37,268 nt of DNA, taken from NCBI GenBank assembly GCA_021793315.1, contig JAJYSZ010000022.1, positions 1 through 37,268 on the forward strand, written 5' to 3'. The translations under genes were made by a program, and so were the position numbers. This document shows, in pieces, positions 15,920-23,812 of the stretch. The stretch is from Bacillota bacterium. GTDB taxonomy: Bacteria; Bacillota; Sulfobacillia; JAJZYS01; JAJYTV01. The notes beneath the pieces were generated by a model, which worked only from the letters and a program-made list of their open reading frames with translations, searched no databases and was not told the origin of the DNA. How positions within the stretch are numbered: the first letter of the stretch is position 1; each line of letters opens with the position of its first letter.

Positions 15920-17130
15920 GCCGAGCTACCCCCTTGTGCCGCGAGGCGAGGCGGCTCCTTGCCAGGAACCCCGCCCGCCTGCCCCGGAGCTGCAAGGCCA
16001 AGAGTGAGGACGAGGGCGATCACCAGCATCGCGGCAGCGACGGCAAAGGCGAGCGAGAAGCTCCCGAAGCGCTGGACCAGGACGCCGCTCAGTGCCGGTG
16101 CCACGACGGACGACATCATTCCGACGAAATTGAGGGTGCCGTAGGCCCTGCCGTATTGTTCCCCGCCGAGACTCTGGGCCACCTCGCTGAGAATCATGGG
16201 ATCAAGCACGAGCTTGCCGGTCACGCCGTAGACGACGAGTCCGAGCAGGAGGGGCCAGACGTGGCCGAGCAAGCCCATAGCGAGCAGGGCGACGGCGGCG
16301 ATCGCCAGCAGGGCCCGCATGCGCCTCACGCGGCCTTCGGCGCCCGCGCGACTCCACAAGATCGTGGCCGGAATGGCGACGAGGGTAGGCAGGGAAGCGG
16401 CCAGCCCAAGCCAGACGCCGTGCAGTCCCTGACCCTGCCCAAGGTCGTAGGGCAGCCAGGCGAGCAGGAAGAAGAACGGATAGAGCGAGCAGAAGTTGAT
16501 GGCGAGCAGCAGCCCGAAACGTCTCCCGAACCGCCTGTGACCGGTCCCGGCGGCCGGCTGGCGCTGGACATCCCCTGGCGTCACCAGGAAGAGCCAGACC
16601 CCCACAAGCACGGTGAGCAGGCCGAGGACCAGGACGGGGATGCGCCAGTCGCTGGGCGCGAGAAGGGCTGCGACCAGATAGCCGCCCGCGATGCCCGCAC
16701 CCATGCCGGCCGTGATGACGGCATTGGCGACCGAGAGAGCCTTCGCGGGGATGCGGCGGGCGGTGACGGCGAATTGCGTCGGGTAATAGACACCCTGAAA
16801 GACCCCGGCCAATGCGGAAAGGATGAGAAGCGCCGCATAGCTGCCCGCGGCGCCGGTGAGGGCGATGAAGACGCCGAAGCCGATATAGCCGACGCCCAGC
16901 ACGGTGCGCGGCGAGACGCGGTCGGCCAGGTGGCCCGCGGGGATCTGCACGGCGGTGTAGGTGAGGAAGAAGACCGAGGAGATGAGACCGAGGGCGCTCG
17001 GCCCAACGTGGAACTGCACGCCGAAGGCATGCAGAAGCGGGCTCAAAACCGCGCGGTCTGCGTAGACGAAGAACCACCCAAGCCCACCAAGCAGGGCCCA
17101 GGGCAAGTAGCGATCGTTCAGTGCCGACAA
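15916..17130 (-). CDS. Major facilitator superfamily transporter
   Basis: 404 residues with 12 predicted transmembrane segments. The MFS loop 2-3 signature is present as GHLADRVSPRTVLGVGY, and the second half begins near 205 after a charged cytosolic loop (QRQPAAGTGHRRFGRRF). The overall pattern (YLPWALLGGLGWFFVYADRAVLSPLL at the N-terminus) resembles the anion:cation symporter/hexuronate-type branch, though substrate is uncertain. The TTG start is behind a GTGAGGTG site at a rather long spacing. It is translationally coupled to the BNR lipoprotein downstream, an unusual partner. Confidence 0.85.
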   Translation of the reverse strand: MSALNDRYLPWALLGGLGWFFVYADRAVLSPLLHAFGVQFHVGPSALGLISSVFFLTYTAVQIPAGHLADRVSPRTVLGVGYIGFGVFIALTGAAGSYAALLILSALAGVFQGVYYPTQFAVTARRIPAKALSVANAVITAGMGAGIAGGYLVAALLAPSDWRIPVLVLGLLTVLVGVWLFLVTPGDVQRQPAAGTGHRRFGRRFGLLLAINFCSLYPFFFLLAWLPYDLGQGQGLHGVWLGLAASLPTLVAIPATILWSRAGAEGRVRRMRALLAIAAVALLAMGLLGHVWPLLLGLVVYGVTGKLVLDPMILSEVAQSLGGEQYGRAYGTLNFVGMMSSVVAPALSGVLVQRFGSFSLAFAVAAAMLVIALVLTLGLAAPGQAGGVPGKEPPRLAAQGGSSA

Positions 17131-17233
17131 GCAGCGTGCACCTCACCAAGAATTTTGCCAGCGAGGCCGCACCTCCTGCCTGCGGGGGTCCTGGCCTGAC
17201 GACCTCTTGCGCCGCGCTTCCCCGGCAGGCGAC

Positions 17234-17267
17234 AAAAAGGAGGCGCCGCTTCTCAGGCGGCGCCTCC
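17234..17267 (-). terminator. Intrinsic terminator after the solute symporter gene
   Basis: Perfect 11-bp stem GGAGGCGCCGC (17239-17249) with GCGGCGCCTCC (17257-17267), 7-base loop. On the minus strand it is followed by TTTTT (17238-17234). It lies 20 bases past the symporter stop. Confidence 0.9.
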
Positions 17268-17287
17268 CGGGATGCCGGTCCTGGCGA

Positions 17288-18823
17288 TCAGCCCACCGTG
17301 ATCTCGCTGGCTCCCTCCTCGAACGCATAGTCGGGGACGGTCGTCTCGTCGTTGCCGTTGCTCACCTTGGCGGCGTTGAAGACCAGCGTGAGCACCACCA
17401 CGACAACGATATTGAAGATCAGGGCCCAAATGCCCGCGTAGCCGGGCACGCCGAAGAACGGCACGATCGAGGACTTGAAGCCGATGGACGCGGTCATGGC
17501 GATGCCGACGATCTCACCCACCGCCCAGCCGATCAGGAGTGCGGTACGGTGGAACCACCGGGTGTAGAGCCCACCGACGATCATCACGATCGTCTGCAGG
17601 ATCATGATGCCGCCGAGCGTCTGCAGGTAGATGGAGTACTGGACGGGGATCACGAGCACGAACACGAGGCCGAGGATCGTCACGCAGACCGAGACGATCT
17701 TCGCCACGGTCGCCTCCACCTTGGGCGATTCCTTCTTCGCGAAGTACTCCGTGTAGATGTTGCGGGAGAACAGGCTGCCGGCCGCGATCGACATGATCGC
17801 TGCTGGCACCAGGGCGCCGATGAAGATGGCGGCGAAGGCAAAGCCGACGAACCACTGCGGGAACACCTTCTCGAAGAGCAGCGGCACGGCCAGGTTGCTG
17901 TCGCCGTGGACGTTGATGCCGGCGGCCAGGGCCATGATGCCGAGCAGGGCGATGCCGCCGAGCATGAGGGAGTAAAGCGGCAGGAACGCGGCGTTGCGGC
18001 GGATGACCTGCCGGGACTTGGTCGCGAACATCGCGGTGATCGCGTGCGGGTAGAAGAAGAGCGCCAGGGCCGAGCCGAGCGCCAGTGTGCCGTAGGCCGT
18101 GTAGAGTCCCGGCGAGAGGATGACGGAGTGCGGCGGGGTGGCGGCGGCCAGCTTCAGGTTGGCCACATGGAAGATGTGGCCGAAGCCGCCGAGGGCGGTC
18201 GGGATGGCGATCACCGCCACGATGACCGTGATGTAGATCAGGGTGTCCTTGACGACGGCCACCATGGTCGGAGCGCGCAGGCCGGCCGTCCAGGTATAGA
18301 GCGCCACCACCAGGAAGGCGACGATCAGGGCGATATCGGCGGCGCCGCTGGTGGCGCCGAAGCCGATCGTCTGCAAGACGGCCTGCATGCCGACGAGCTG
18401 CAGCGCGATGTAGGGCATGGTGGCGATGATGCCTGTCACGGCGACGGCCAGTGCCATGCCACGCGAGTCGAAGCGCCCCTTGACGTAGTCGGAAGCCGTG
18501 ATGTAGCCCTTGGCCTTCGCGACAGACCAGAAGCGGGGGAACACCATGAAGATGAAGGGGTAGATCACGATTGTGTACGGCACCGCGAAGAAGCCGAGCG
18601 CCCCTGAGCCATAGGCGAGGGCCGGTACCGCGATGAAGGTGTACGCGGTATAGAGGTCGCCGCCGATCAGGAACCAGGACAGCAAGGTACCCAGGCGGCG
18701 TCCTGCCAGGCCCCACTCGGCGAGTTGAGAAAGGTCCGCCTTGTGCCATCTCGACGCATAGAAGCCGAGCACCGTCACGAACAGGAAGAGGATCAGGAAG
18801 ATGATGACGGCGGTCGCGTTCAC
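17288..18823 (-). CDS. Sodium:solute symporter (SSS family), monocarboxylate-permease-like
   Basis: 511 residues with about 13 transmembrane segments. The SSS features are clear: SQLAEWGLAGRRLGTLLSWFLIGGDLYTAYTFIAVPALAYGSGALGFFAVPY near the N-terminus, and the central GFAFAAIFIGALVPAAIMSIAAGSLFSRNIY. This arrangement matches the MctP/YhjB-like branch that takes up lactate, pyruvate or other short carboxylates; the substrate is inferred. The GTG start follows AGGAGG. The DUF3311 protein gene directly upstream (25 bases) is the usual accessory partner. A strong terminator ends the unit. Confidence 0.9.
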   Translation of the reverse strand: MNATAVIIFLILFLFVTVLGFYASRWHKADLSQLAEWGLAGRRLGTLLSWFLIGGDLYTAYTFIAVPALAYGSGALGFFAVPYTIVIYPFIFMVFPRFWSVAKAKGYITASDYVKGRFDSRGMALAVAVTGIIATMPYIALQLVGMQAVLQTIGFGATSGAADIALIVAFLVVALYTWTAGLRAPTMVAVVKDTLIYITVIVAVIAIPTALGGFGHIFHVANLKLAAATPPHSVILSPGLYTAYGTLALGSALALFFYPHAITAMFATKSRQVIRRNAAFLPLYSLMLGGIALLGIMALAAGINVHGDSNLAVPLLFEKVFPQWFVGFAFAAIFIGALVPAAIMSIAAGSLFSRNIYTEYFAKKESPKVEATVAKIVSVCVTILGLVFVLVIPVQYSIYLQTLGGIMILQTIVMIVGGLYTRWFHRTALLIGWAVGEIVGIAMTASIGFKSSIVPFFGVPGYAGIWALIFNIVVVVVLTLVFNAAKVSNGNDETTVPDYAFEEGASEITVG

Positions 18824-18848
18824 TCTTAGGGCCTCCTCTCTGCCGGTG

Positions 18849-19058
18849 TCAAACTGTCAGGTAATAGACCACGATGGTGATCAACCCCGTGATGATCACC
18901 CAGAGCAGCTGGTACCAGTAGAAGTAGGGCATGCCCCCGAGCGTTGGCGCATTCGAGCTATAGAACTGGGGAAACAAGGTGGCGATGAACGGGATGATCA
19001 GCACCAGATACCACCAGCGTCGGCCGCTCCGGCGACTGGCCTTGGGCTCTCCCTGCAC
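18849..19058 (-). CDS. DUF3311 small membrane protein
   Basis: 69 residues with two transmembrane helices: WWYLVLIIPFIATLFPQFY and FYWYQLLWVIITGLITIVVYYLTV, joined by the family loop NAPTLGGMPYFYW. A basic N-terminus (KASRRSGRR) suggests it starts inside the cell. DUF3311 proteins are nearly always encoded just before an SSS symporter, as here, and are thought to be an accessory subunit. The GTG start lies behind GGGAGAGG. Upstream lie two closely spaced palindromes that look like an operator. Confidence 0.9.
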   Translation of the reverse strand: MQGEPKASRRSGRRWWYLVLIIPFIATLFPQFYSSNAPTLGGMPYFYWYQLLWVIITGLITIVVYYLTV

Positions 19059-19091
19059 GGTACACCTCTCCCTTCGTGACAGGCTGGTCTT

Positions 19092-19139
19092 GGACGTAAT
19101 GCCTACGTCCGATGTGGTGGATTGGACGCCGGTACGTCC
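19092..19139. promoter_or_regulatory. Pair of related palindromes upstream of the DUF3311-symporter operon
   Basis: GGACGTA-N5-TACGTCC (19092-19110, perfect) and GGACG-CCGGTA-CGTCC (19124-19139, perfect 5-bp arms). Both share the half-site TACGTCC, repeated at 29-bp distance. They lie 34-81 bases upstream of the first start codon, where a regulator of carboxylate uptake would bind. The cognate regulator is not in the window. Confidence 0.5.
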
Positions 19140-19269
19140 AGTTCCTGCGTTTCCTGAGGTGAGAGTGGAAACGCCGGCAGCCGCGCGGTGAAATGTCCGG
19201 GCAAAGGGGGAAGATCTACACCAAGGGCCGGCCGCTCGGCGCGGGCGACCCAATCTCTACGCGAAAGCC

Positions 19270-19629
19270 GTGGTAAGGGGCGTGCCACCCTCGCACCGAC
19301 CGAACGCGCGGGCGCTTTGGGCTGCCGAACGCACCCTGCTGGCGTGGCTCCGGACCGCGATCTCCCTGCTCGCCTTCGGCTTCGTCGTGGCCCGCTTCGA
19401 CCTTTTCCTGCACCGGCGGCCGTCGGCTGCGGGTAGCCTGCTCGGTGCCATGCTGACCGGGATCGGCGGACTTTTCGCCATCCTTTCGGTGCTGCGGTAC
19501 TGGCGCGAGGCCCATGGTGCAGTTCACGGACAGCCGAGTCCGACGCTCGGCGTGGCTGCCGGCGTAGCCGTGGCCCTGGCGGCGGCAGTGGTGACGGCAT
19601 ACCTTTTGACGCACAAAATGGTGCTTTGA
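19270..19629 (+). CDS. DUF202 (YidH-like) membrane protein
   Basis: 119 residues with three transmembrane helices. The family signature is at about 19-43: AAERTLLAWLRTAISLLAFGFVVARF. The second helix is AMLTGIGGLFAILSVLRYW and the third AAGVAVALAAAVVTAYLL. Function in the family is poorly known. The start is uncertain: GTG at 19270 or the GTG at 19282, neither with a strong ribosome site. It stands alone between the symporter operon and abrB. Confidence 0.8.
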   Translation: MVRGVPPSHRPNARALWAAERTLLAWLRTAISLLAFGFVVARFDLFLHRRPSAAGSLLGAMLTGIGGLFAILSVLRYWREAHGAVHGQPSPTLGVAAGVAVALAAAVVTAYLLTHKMVL

Positions 19630-19662
19630 TCCGCGAAACTATTCTATCTAAGTTTTCTATTA

Positions 19663-19691
19663 GAGACATGGGCTGGGGACTGTGATAGTGT
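19663..19691 (+). promoter_or_regulatory. Promoter of the abrB-like gene
   Basis: -35 GAGACA (19663-19668), 17-bp spacer, extended -10 TG-A-TAGTGT (-10 at 19686-19691). The AT-rich tract just upstream (19636-19665) stands out from the GC-rich surroundings and could be an UP element or AbrB binding site. Confidence 0.45.
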
Positions 19692-19731
19692 AAAGCCAAG
19701 TCCAGTGAGGAGTGAGGTGAGCCGAGCCGTG

Positions 19732-19989
19732 ATGAAGTCCACCGGCATCGTGCGCAAGGTCGACGACCTCGGCCGTGTCGTTCTGCCCATCGAGCTCAGG
19801 CGGACGCTGAGTATCGCCGAGAAGGACTCCCTGGAGATCTATGTGGATGGCGAGCAGGTCATCCTGAAGAAGTATGAGCCTGCCTGCATCTTCTGCGGGA
19901 ACGCGGCCGACATGATCCACTTCCACGGCAAGAACGTCTGCCGCACCTGTGCGGCAGAGCTCAACTCCGCTGCGATACGCGTAAGCTAG
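19732..19989 (+). CDS. abrB: AbrB-family transition-state regulator with C-terminal zinc-ribbon-like motif
   Basis: 85 residues from the ATG. The N-terminal swapped-hairpin DNA-binding domain is nearly identical in pattern to Bacillus AbrB: MKSTGIVRKVDDLGRVVLP, then ELRRTLSIAEKDSLEIYVDGEQVILKKYE. Instead of the Bacillus C-terminal multimerisation domain it has CIFCGN...NVCRTCAAEL, a CxxC-x17-CxxC pair that should bind zinc. It is a global regulator of stationary-phase genes. The ATG matches the conserved start MKSTGIV; upstream GTGs at 19705, 19717 and 19729 are in frame, and GAGGAG/GAGGTG sites do not decide between them. Confidence 0.93.
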   Translation: MKSTGIVRKVDDLGRVVLPIELRRTLSIAEKDSLEIYVDGEQVILKKYEPACIFCGNAADMIHFHGKNVCRTCAAELNSAAIRVS

Positions 19990-20002
19990 AGCAAGAGACG
20001 AG

Positions 20003-20039
20003 CGGCGGGATTGCGGCGTTGGCCGCGATCCCGCCGTTT
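20003..20039 (+). terminator. Intrinsic terminator of abrB
   Basis: CGGCGGGAT (20003-20011) pairs with ATCCCGCCG (20028-20036), and GCGGC with GCCGC inside. It is followed by TTTG, a short U tract. Confidence 0.65.
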
Positions 20040-20134
20040 GCATGATACCGGGCGCAGAGGGCAAAAGACTCGAGCGGACCGAAGGGATAGGTTCGCTGGC
20101 GTCGGCCGGGGGGCCCGCGGGCTCGGGGCCCCGT

Positions 20135-20617
20135 CTAGATCGTGGCGAGCAGCCTGGCCATCTCAAGGGCCGTCAAAGCAGCCTCCTGGCCCTTGTTCTG
20201 CTTCAGGCCGGCGCGCGCCAGCCCCTGCTCGATCGTGTCCACGGTGAGCACGCCAAACCCGATGCCCACCTTGCCCTGCAGGGCAACCTGCTGCAGCCCC
20301 TGCGCGCAGGCGTCCGCCACCACCTCGAAGTGGTAGGTTTCGCCCCGAAGCACCACGCCGAGCGCCACGATGGCGTGCAGCTGTCCGGTGTCGGCCAGGC
20401 GGCGCGCTGCCGCCGGCAGTTCGAACGCTCCGGGCACGCGCACCAGAACGATGTCCTCGTCCTTGACGCCGGCGTCAAGCAGCGCCTCGTGCGCGCCGTC
20501 GATCATGTGCTGCACCAGCATCTCGTTGTAGCGCGCCGCGATGATTCCGACGCGCAGACCGCTGCCCTGTGGCCTCTCGCGCAACTCTCGCACCGTTTCC
20601 GCCTCCAGCCTGCTCAC
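20135..20617 (-). CDS. ribH: 6,7-dimethyl-8-ribityllumazine synthase (riboflavin synthase beta chain)
   Basis: 160 residues. It condenses the butanone phosphate made by RibBA with the RibD product to give lumazine, usually as a 60-mer shell. Family motifs are [62 protein letters not shown] (with the catalytic His in YHFE) and [12 protein letters not shown] with the following NKGQEAA. The GTG start overlaps the ribBA stop (GTGA), so translation is coupled. Last gene of the riboflavin operon; only a U-less GC hairpin follows it. Confidence 0.97.
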   Translation of the reverse strand: MSRLEAETVRELRERPQGSGLRVGIIAARYNEMLVQHMIDGAHEALLDAGVKDEDIVLVRVPGAFELPAAARRLADTGQLHAIVALGVVLRGETYHFEVVADACAQGLQQVALQGKVGIGFGVLTVDTIEQGLARAGLKQNKGQEAALTALEMARLLATI

Positions 20618-21810
20618 TTTGTCAGGAGATGCCCGAGCTTCGTCCGCTTGGTCTCGAGGTAGCGGGCCATCTCGGGCCGCTGCTCGATCTCGATCGGCAC
20701 CCGTTCGACGATGGCGATGCCATAGCCTTCGAGACCGGCAACCTTTCGTGGGTTGTTTGTCAGCAGGCGCAGCGATCGCACGCCGAGATCGACAAGGATC
20801 TGGGCGCCGATGCCGTAGTCGCGCAGGTCAGGAGGATAGCCTAGGCTGAGGTTCGCCTCGACCGTGTCAAGGCCCCGGTCCTGAAGGGCGTAGGCCTGGA
20901 TCTTGGGTCCCAGCCCGATGCCGCGGCCCTCGTGCCCGCGCAGGTAGATCAGCAGGCCACGTCCCTCCGCGTCGATGCGCCTCAGGGCGGCCGCCAACTG
21001 GTCGCCGCAGTCGCAGCGCAGCGAACCGAGGACGTCGCCCGTGAGGCATTCGGAGTGCATGCGGCAGAGCACCGGCTGGCCGTCGTCGATATCGCCCTTG
21101 ACCAGTGCGAGGTGCTGGTTGTGGCTCAGGACGTCCTCGAACGCGATCGCGCGGAAGTGACCGTAGCGTGTAGGCAACTCGGCCTCGCCGACGCGCACCA
21201 CAAGGCGCTCCTGTTGGCGCCGGTATTGGATGATGTCCGCGATTGTGACCACCTTGAGTCCGTGCTGTACGGCGAAGGCAAGAAGGTCCGACGTGCGGGC
21301 CATGCTCCCGTCGTCCTTCATCACTTCACAGATCACGGCTGCCGGATAGAGCCCTGCCATGCGCGCAAGGTCGACTGCCGCTTCCGTGTGGCCGGCACGC
21401 TTCAGCACGCCGCCGGGCTGCGCCTCGAGCGGAAAGATGTGTCCTGGGCGCAGAAAGCCCTCTGGACCCACCTTGGGATCCGCCGCCTGGCGTGCCGTGA
21501 GGGCGCGGTCGGCGGCGGAGATGCCGGTGGAGACGCCCTTTGCGTCGACGGACACCGTGAACGCGGTTTCCCAGTGCTCGGTGTTCTCCGAGACCATAGG
21601 CGGCAGCTTCAGCTCGTGCACGCGCTCGCTCGCAAGGGGCAGACATATGAGCCCCCGCCCCTGCGTGGCCATGAACGTGATCGCCTCCGGGGTCACCAGT
21701 TCGGCGGCCGCGACGAGGTCGCCCTCGTTTTCGCGGTCCTTGTCGTCGATCACGATCACCATGCGTCCCTGGCGAATCTCTGCGACAGCTTCCTCGACAC
21801 TCGAGAACAT
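20614..21810 (-). CDS. ribBA: Bifunctional DHBP synthase / GTP cyclohydrolase II
   Basis: 398 residues. Domain 1 (about 1-200) makes 3,4-dihydroxy-2-butanone 4-phosphate from ribulose 5-phosphate: [10 protein letters not shown], the substrate loop and [11 protein letters not shown]. Domain 2 (about 205-398) opens GTP: zinc Cys residues in [20 protein letters not shown], and the catalytic GHEGRGIGL plus the Arg in [12 protein letters not shown]. Both active sites look intact. The ATG is 8 bases behind GAGGAGG. It is third in the ribD-ribE-ribBA-ribH operon, with 3 bases from the ribE stop and a 4-base overlap to ribH. Confidence 0.97.
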   Translation of the reverse strand: MFSSVEEAVAEIRQGRMVIVIDDKDRENEGDLVAAAELVTPEAITFMATQGRGLICLPLASERVHELKLPPMVSENTEHWETAFTVSVDAKGVSTGISAADRALTARQAADPKVGPEGFLRPGHIFPLEAQPGGVLKRAGHTEAAVDLARMAGLYPAAVICEVMKDDGSMARTSDLLAFAVQHGLKVVTIADIIQYRRQQERLVVRVGEAELPTRYGHFRAIAFEDVLSHNQHLALVKGDIDDGQPVLCRMHSECLTGDVLGSLRCDCGDQLAAALRRIDAEGRGLLIYLRGHEGRGIGLGPKIQAYALQDRGLDTVEANLSLGYPPDLRDYGIGAQILVDLGVRSLRLLTNNPRKVAGLEGYGIAIVERVPIEIEQRPEMARYLETKRTKLGHLLTK

Positions 21811-21813
21811 GGT

Positions 21814-22407
21814 TCAGGCCTCCTCGGCGCGGTTCAGGGCTTCTACGTAACGCGCGAGGACGTCCACTTCCAGGTGGAGGGGATCGCCCGGCGCCCTTTC
21901 AAGCAGGCTGGTGTGCTGGAACGTGTGGGGGATCACGGCGACCTGCGCCCGGCCGTCGCGGTATTCCGCCACTGTCAGGCTGATCCCGTCCAGCGCAAAG
22001 GATCCCTTGACGACTACGTAGCGGCGCAGCGGAGCCGGAATCTCGACCACCAGCCGCTGTCCGTCGCCCTCAGGCTCGATCGCTGCCAGACGGCAGAGCC
22101 CGTCGACGTGGCCCTGCACCAGGTGTCCGCCCAGGCGGTCGGAGAGGCGCAACGGTCGCTCAAGGTTGACGAGCTGCCCCTGGCCGCGCTGCCTGAAGGC
22201 AGTACGGCTCAAGGTCTCGAGGCTGAGGTCCGCCGAGAAGCCCTGGTCGTCGCAGGACGTCACGGTGAGGCAGCAGCCGTTGACGGCGATGGACTCGCCG
22301 GGCGCGAGTTCGGGACCGAGGGTCGTCGCGACGGTGATCCGGGCGCCGCCGGGATGGTCATGGAAAGAAGCGACGCGCCCCAGATCGGTCACGATGCCTG
22401 TGAACAT
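21814..22407 (-). CDS. ribE: Riboflavin synthase alpha chain
   Basis: 197 residues. It dismutates two lumazines into riboflavin plus the RibD-derived pyrimidine. Two related barrel halves are visible. Half 1 starts MFTGIVTDLGRV with SIAVNGCCLTVT and FSADLSLETLSRTAF. Half 2 has LGGHLVQGHVDGLCRL, YVVVKGSFALDGISLTVAE and VAVIPHTFQHTSL. The usual length is about 200. The start ATG shares one base with the ribD stop (TGATG), and an AGGAGCG ribosome site lies in the ribD end. Confidence 0.97.
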   Translation of the reverse strand: MFTGIVTDLGRVASFHDHPGGARITVATTLGPELAPGESIAVNGCCLTVTSCDDQGFSADLSLETLSRTAFRQRGQGQLVNLERPLRLSDRLGGHLVQGHVDGLCRLAAIEPEGDGQRLVVEIPAPLRRYVVVKGSFALDGISLTVAEYRDGRAQVAVIPHTFQHTSLLERAPGDPLHLEVDVLARYVEALNRAEEA

Positions 22408-23504
22408 CACTTCGCTCCTCTCTCCACGCTTGCCGTGAAATAGGCGTCCTCGCCGAGGATCCGCCAACTGCGCGCGGTCAGCCGAAGCCCCGCCGCGGGG
22501 CTCTCCGCTCCCAGGCCCGCGACGCCCGGCGGCGCCGCGCTGCCGCCGAGCACGAGCGGTGCCACGAACACCGCCACGCGGTCGACGAGACGCTGGTCGA
22601 AAAAGTCTCCGTGCACCGTGGCGCCGCCCTCGACGAGCAGCGACGTGACATCGCGCCTGCCGAGGTCCTCGAGCACGTCGAGGAGCGGCAGCCTGGGACC
22701 CTGACCGATCGGCACCACCTCGGCCAGGCCGGAGAGCGCTTTCATGCGCTCCTCGGCGATGCCCCTGCCGACGTAGACGATGGTCCGCCCCCCGGCAGCC
22801 AGCAGGCGCGCGGAGAGCGGCAGACGGCCTTCCGTGTCGAGGACCGCCCGGAGCGGCGAGGTGCCCGGCACGTCGCGCACAGTCAGCTGGGGGTCGTCCT
22901 CCAGTGCCGTGCCGATGCCGACGAGCACGGCGTCGTTGGCCGCGCGCAGTCGATGGGCCTCCTCCCGTGCGGCCGGACCCGTCATGTAGAGGCTCTTGCC
23001 TGTCCGGGCGGCAGATTGCCCACCGAGCGAAAGCGCCCATTTCGCCGTCACGAACGGACGTCCCGTGTGCCGCCAGTGCAGATAGGGCGCGTTCTGGGCG
23101 ATCGCCTGCGCGGCGCCGCTACCCACCTCGACCGCGATGCCGGCCGCCCTCAGCTCGGCAAAGCCCTTTCCCGACACCTGCGGGTTCGGGTCCTCGATCG
23201 GCGCGACCACCCGCCGTACACCCGCCGCGATGATGGCCTGCGTGCAGGGCGGCGTGTGACCGTAGTGGCAGCAGGGCTCGAGCGTGACATAGAGCGTCGC
23301 GCCCCGCGCCAGGTCCTTGGCCGCCGCGATGGCGGCCGCCTCTGCGTGGGCGGTTCCAGGGCCAAGGTGCGCACCTTCGCCGACAATGGCGCCATCCCGC
23401 ACCAGGACCGCCCCGACCCTGGGGTTCGGCGACACGCGGCCGACCGGCTGATCGGCCAACTCGAAGGCCCTCGCAAGGTACCAGGCATCCTCCCGCAGTG
23501 GCAC
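22407..23504 (-). CDS. ribD: Bifunctional riboflavin biosynthesis deaminase/reductase
   Basis: 365 residues. The N-terminal deaminase (about 1-145) has the zinc site GTAHAEAAAI (H-A-E) and EPCCHYGHTPPC. The C-terminal reductase (about 150-365) has RPFVTAKWALSLGG, NDAVLVGIGTALEDDPQLTVR and LLVEGGATVHGDFF. It converts the GTP cyclohydrolase II product in two steps. The GTG was chosen because AGGAG lies seven bases upstream; longer starts would lie in the riboswitch terminator. First gene of the operon, under the FMN riboswitch. Confidence 0.96.
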   Translation of the reverse strand: MPLREDAWYLARAFELADQPVGRVSPNPRVGAVLVRDGAIVGEGAHLGPGTAHAEAAAIAAAKDLARGATLYVTLEPCCHYGHTPPCTQAIIAAGVRRVVAPIEDPNPQVSGKGFAELRAAGIAVEVGSGAAQAIAQNAPYLHWRHTGRPFVTAKWALSLGGQSAARTGKSLYMTGPAAREEAHRLRAANDAVLVGIGTALEDDPQLTVRDVPGTSPLRAVLDTEGRLPLSARLLAAGGRTIVYVGRGIAEERMKALSGLAEVVPIGQGPRLPLLDVLEDLGRRDVTSLLVEGGATVHGDFFDQRLVDRVAVFVAPLVLGGSAAPPGVAGLGAESPAAGLRLTARSWRILGEDAYFTASVERGAK

Positions 23505-23520
23505 GCCATCACTCCTGCTC

Positions 23521-23560
23521 AAACAAAGAAAACACCCAAGGAAGGGACTCCTTCCTTGGG
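23521..23560 (-). terminator. Terminator of the FMN riboswitch
   Basis: Perfect 11-bp stem CCCAAGGAAGG/CCTTCCTTGGG (23560-23550 with 23545-23535), 4-base loop, then TGTTTTCTTTGTTTG on the minus strand. It ends 17 bases before ribD, so it is the FMN-dependent attenuator. Confidence 0.92.
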
Positions 23561-23581
23561 CCATAGGCAAGCCATGTGAAG

Positions 23582-23720
23582 CCCCTTCTCCCATCCCGAC
23601 TTTAACGGTCGGCCCCGGAATCACACCGGGTCGGCCCCAGTTTCCTGGGGTTCGCGGGCTCGGCCAGAGGCCATCACCGCCGGTTCGGAATTGCACCGGA
23701 CCCTGAAGGAGGATCAAAGC
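23582..23720 (-). promoter_or_regulatory. FMN riboswitch (RFN element)
   Basis: Minus-strand hallmarks in order: GATCCTCCTTCAGGG, CCGGTGCAATTCCGAACC, GGCGGTGATGGCC, GAGCCCGCGAACCCC, GGTGTGATTCCGGGGCCGAC and the closing AAAGTCGGGATGGGAGAAGG. It is followed by a strong terminator and then ribD. FMN binding should favour termination, shutting down ribD-ribE-ribBA-ribH. Confidence 0.98.
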
Positions 23721-23740
23721 ACTATGTAATTGGCTACGCC

Positions 23741-23770
23741 ATCCTACCACCTTGGCGCGCCAAGGGGCAA
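23741..23770 (-). promoter_or_regulatory. Riboflavin operon promoter with a 16-bp palindrome in its spacer
   Basis: Minus strand -35 TTGCCC (23770-23765), 18-bp spacer and extended -10 TG-G-TAGGAT (-10 at 23746-23741). The perfect palindrome CCTTGGCGCGCCAAGG (23750-23765) almost fills the spacer. A protein bound there would block RNA polymerase. Confidence 0.5.
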
Positions 23771-23812
23771 GTGCAGTTGGGCACGACGGGGACGACCCGA
23801 AAGGTGCGCCGG

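Noticed and set aside
17207-18607. 466-codon plus-strand open frame
   Set aside because: It is the mirror of the sodium symporter gene, with very high Asp/Glu/His/Arg content typical of an antisense shadow of a hydrophobic protein.
20110-20132. GC-rich hairpin just past ribH as operon terminator
   Set aside because: GGGGCC/GGCCCC forms a stem but there is no U tract; could be chance in GC-rich DNA.
23750-23765. Palindrome read as an attachment site or restriction scar
   Set aside because: No integrase, repeat copy or mobile gene is nearby, and its place in the promoter spacer is the simpler explanation.
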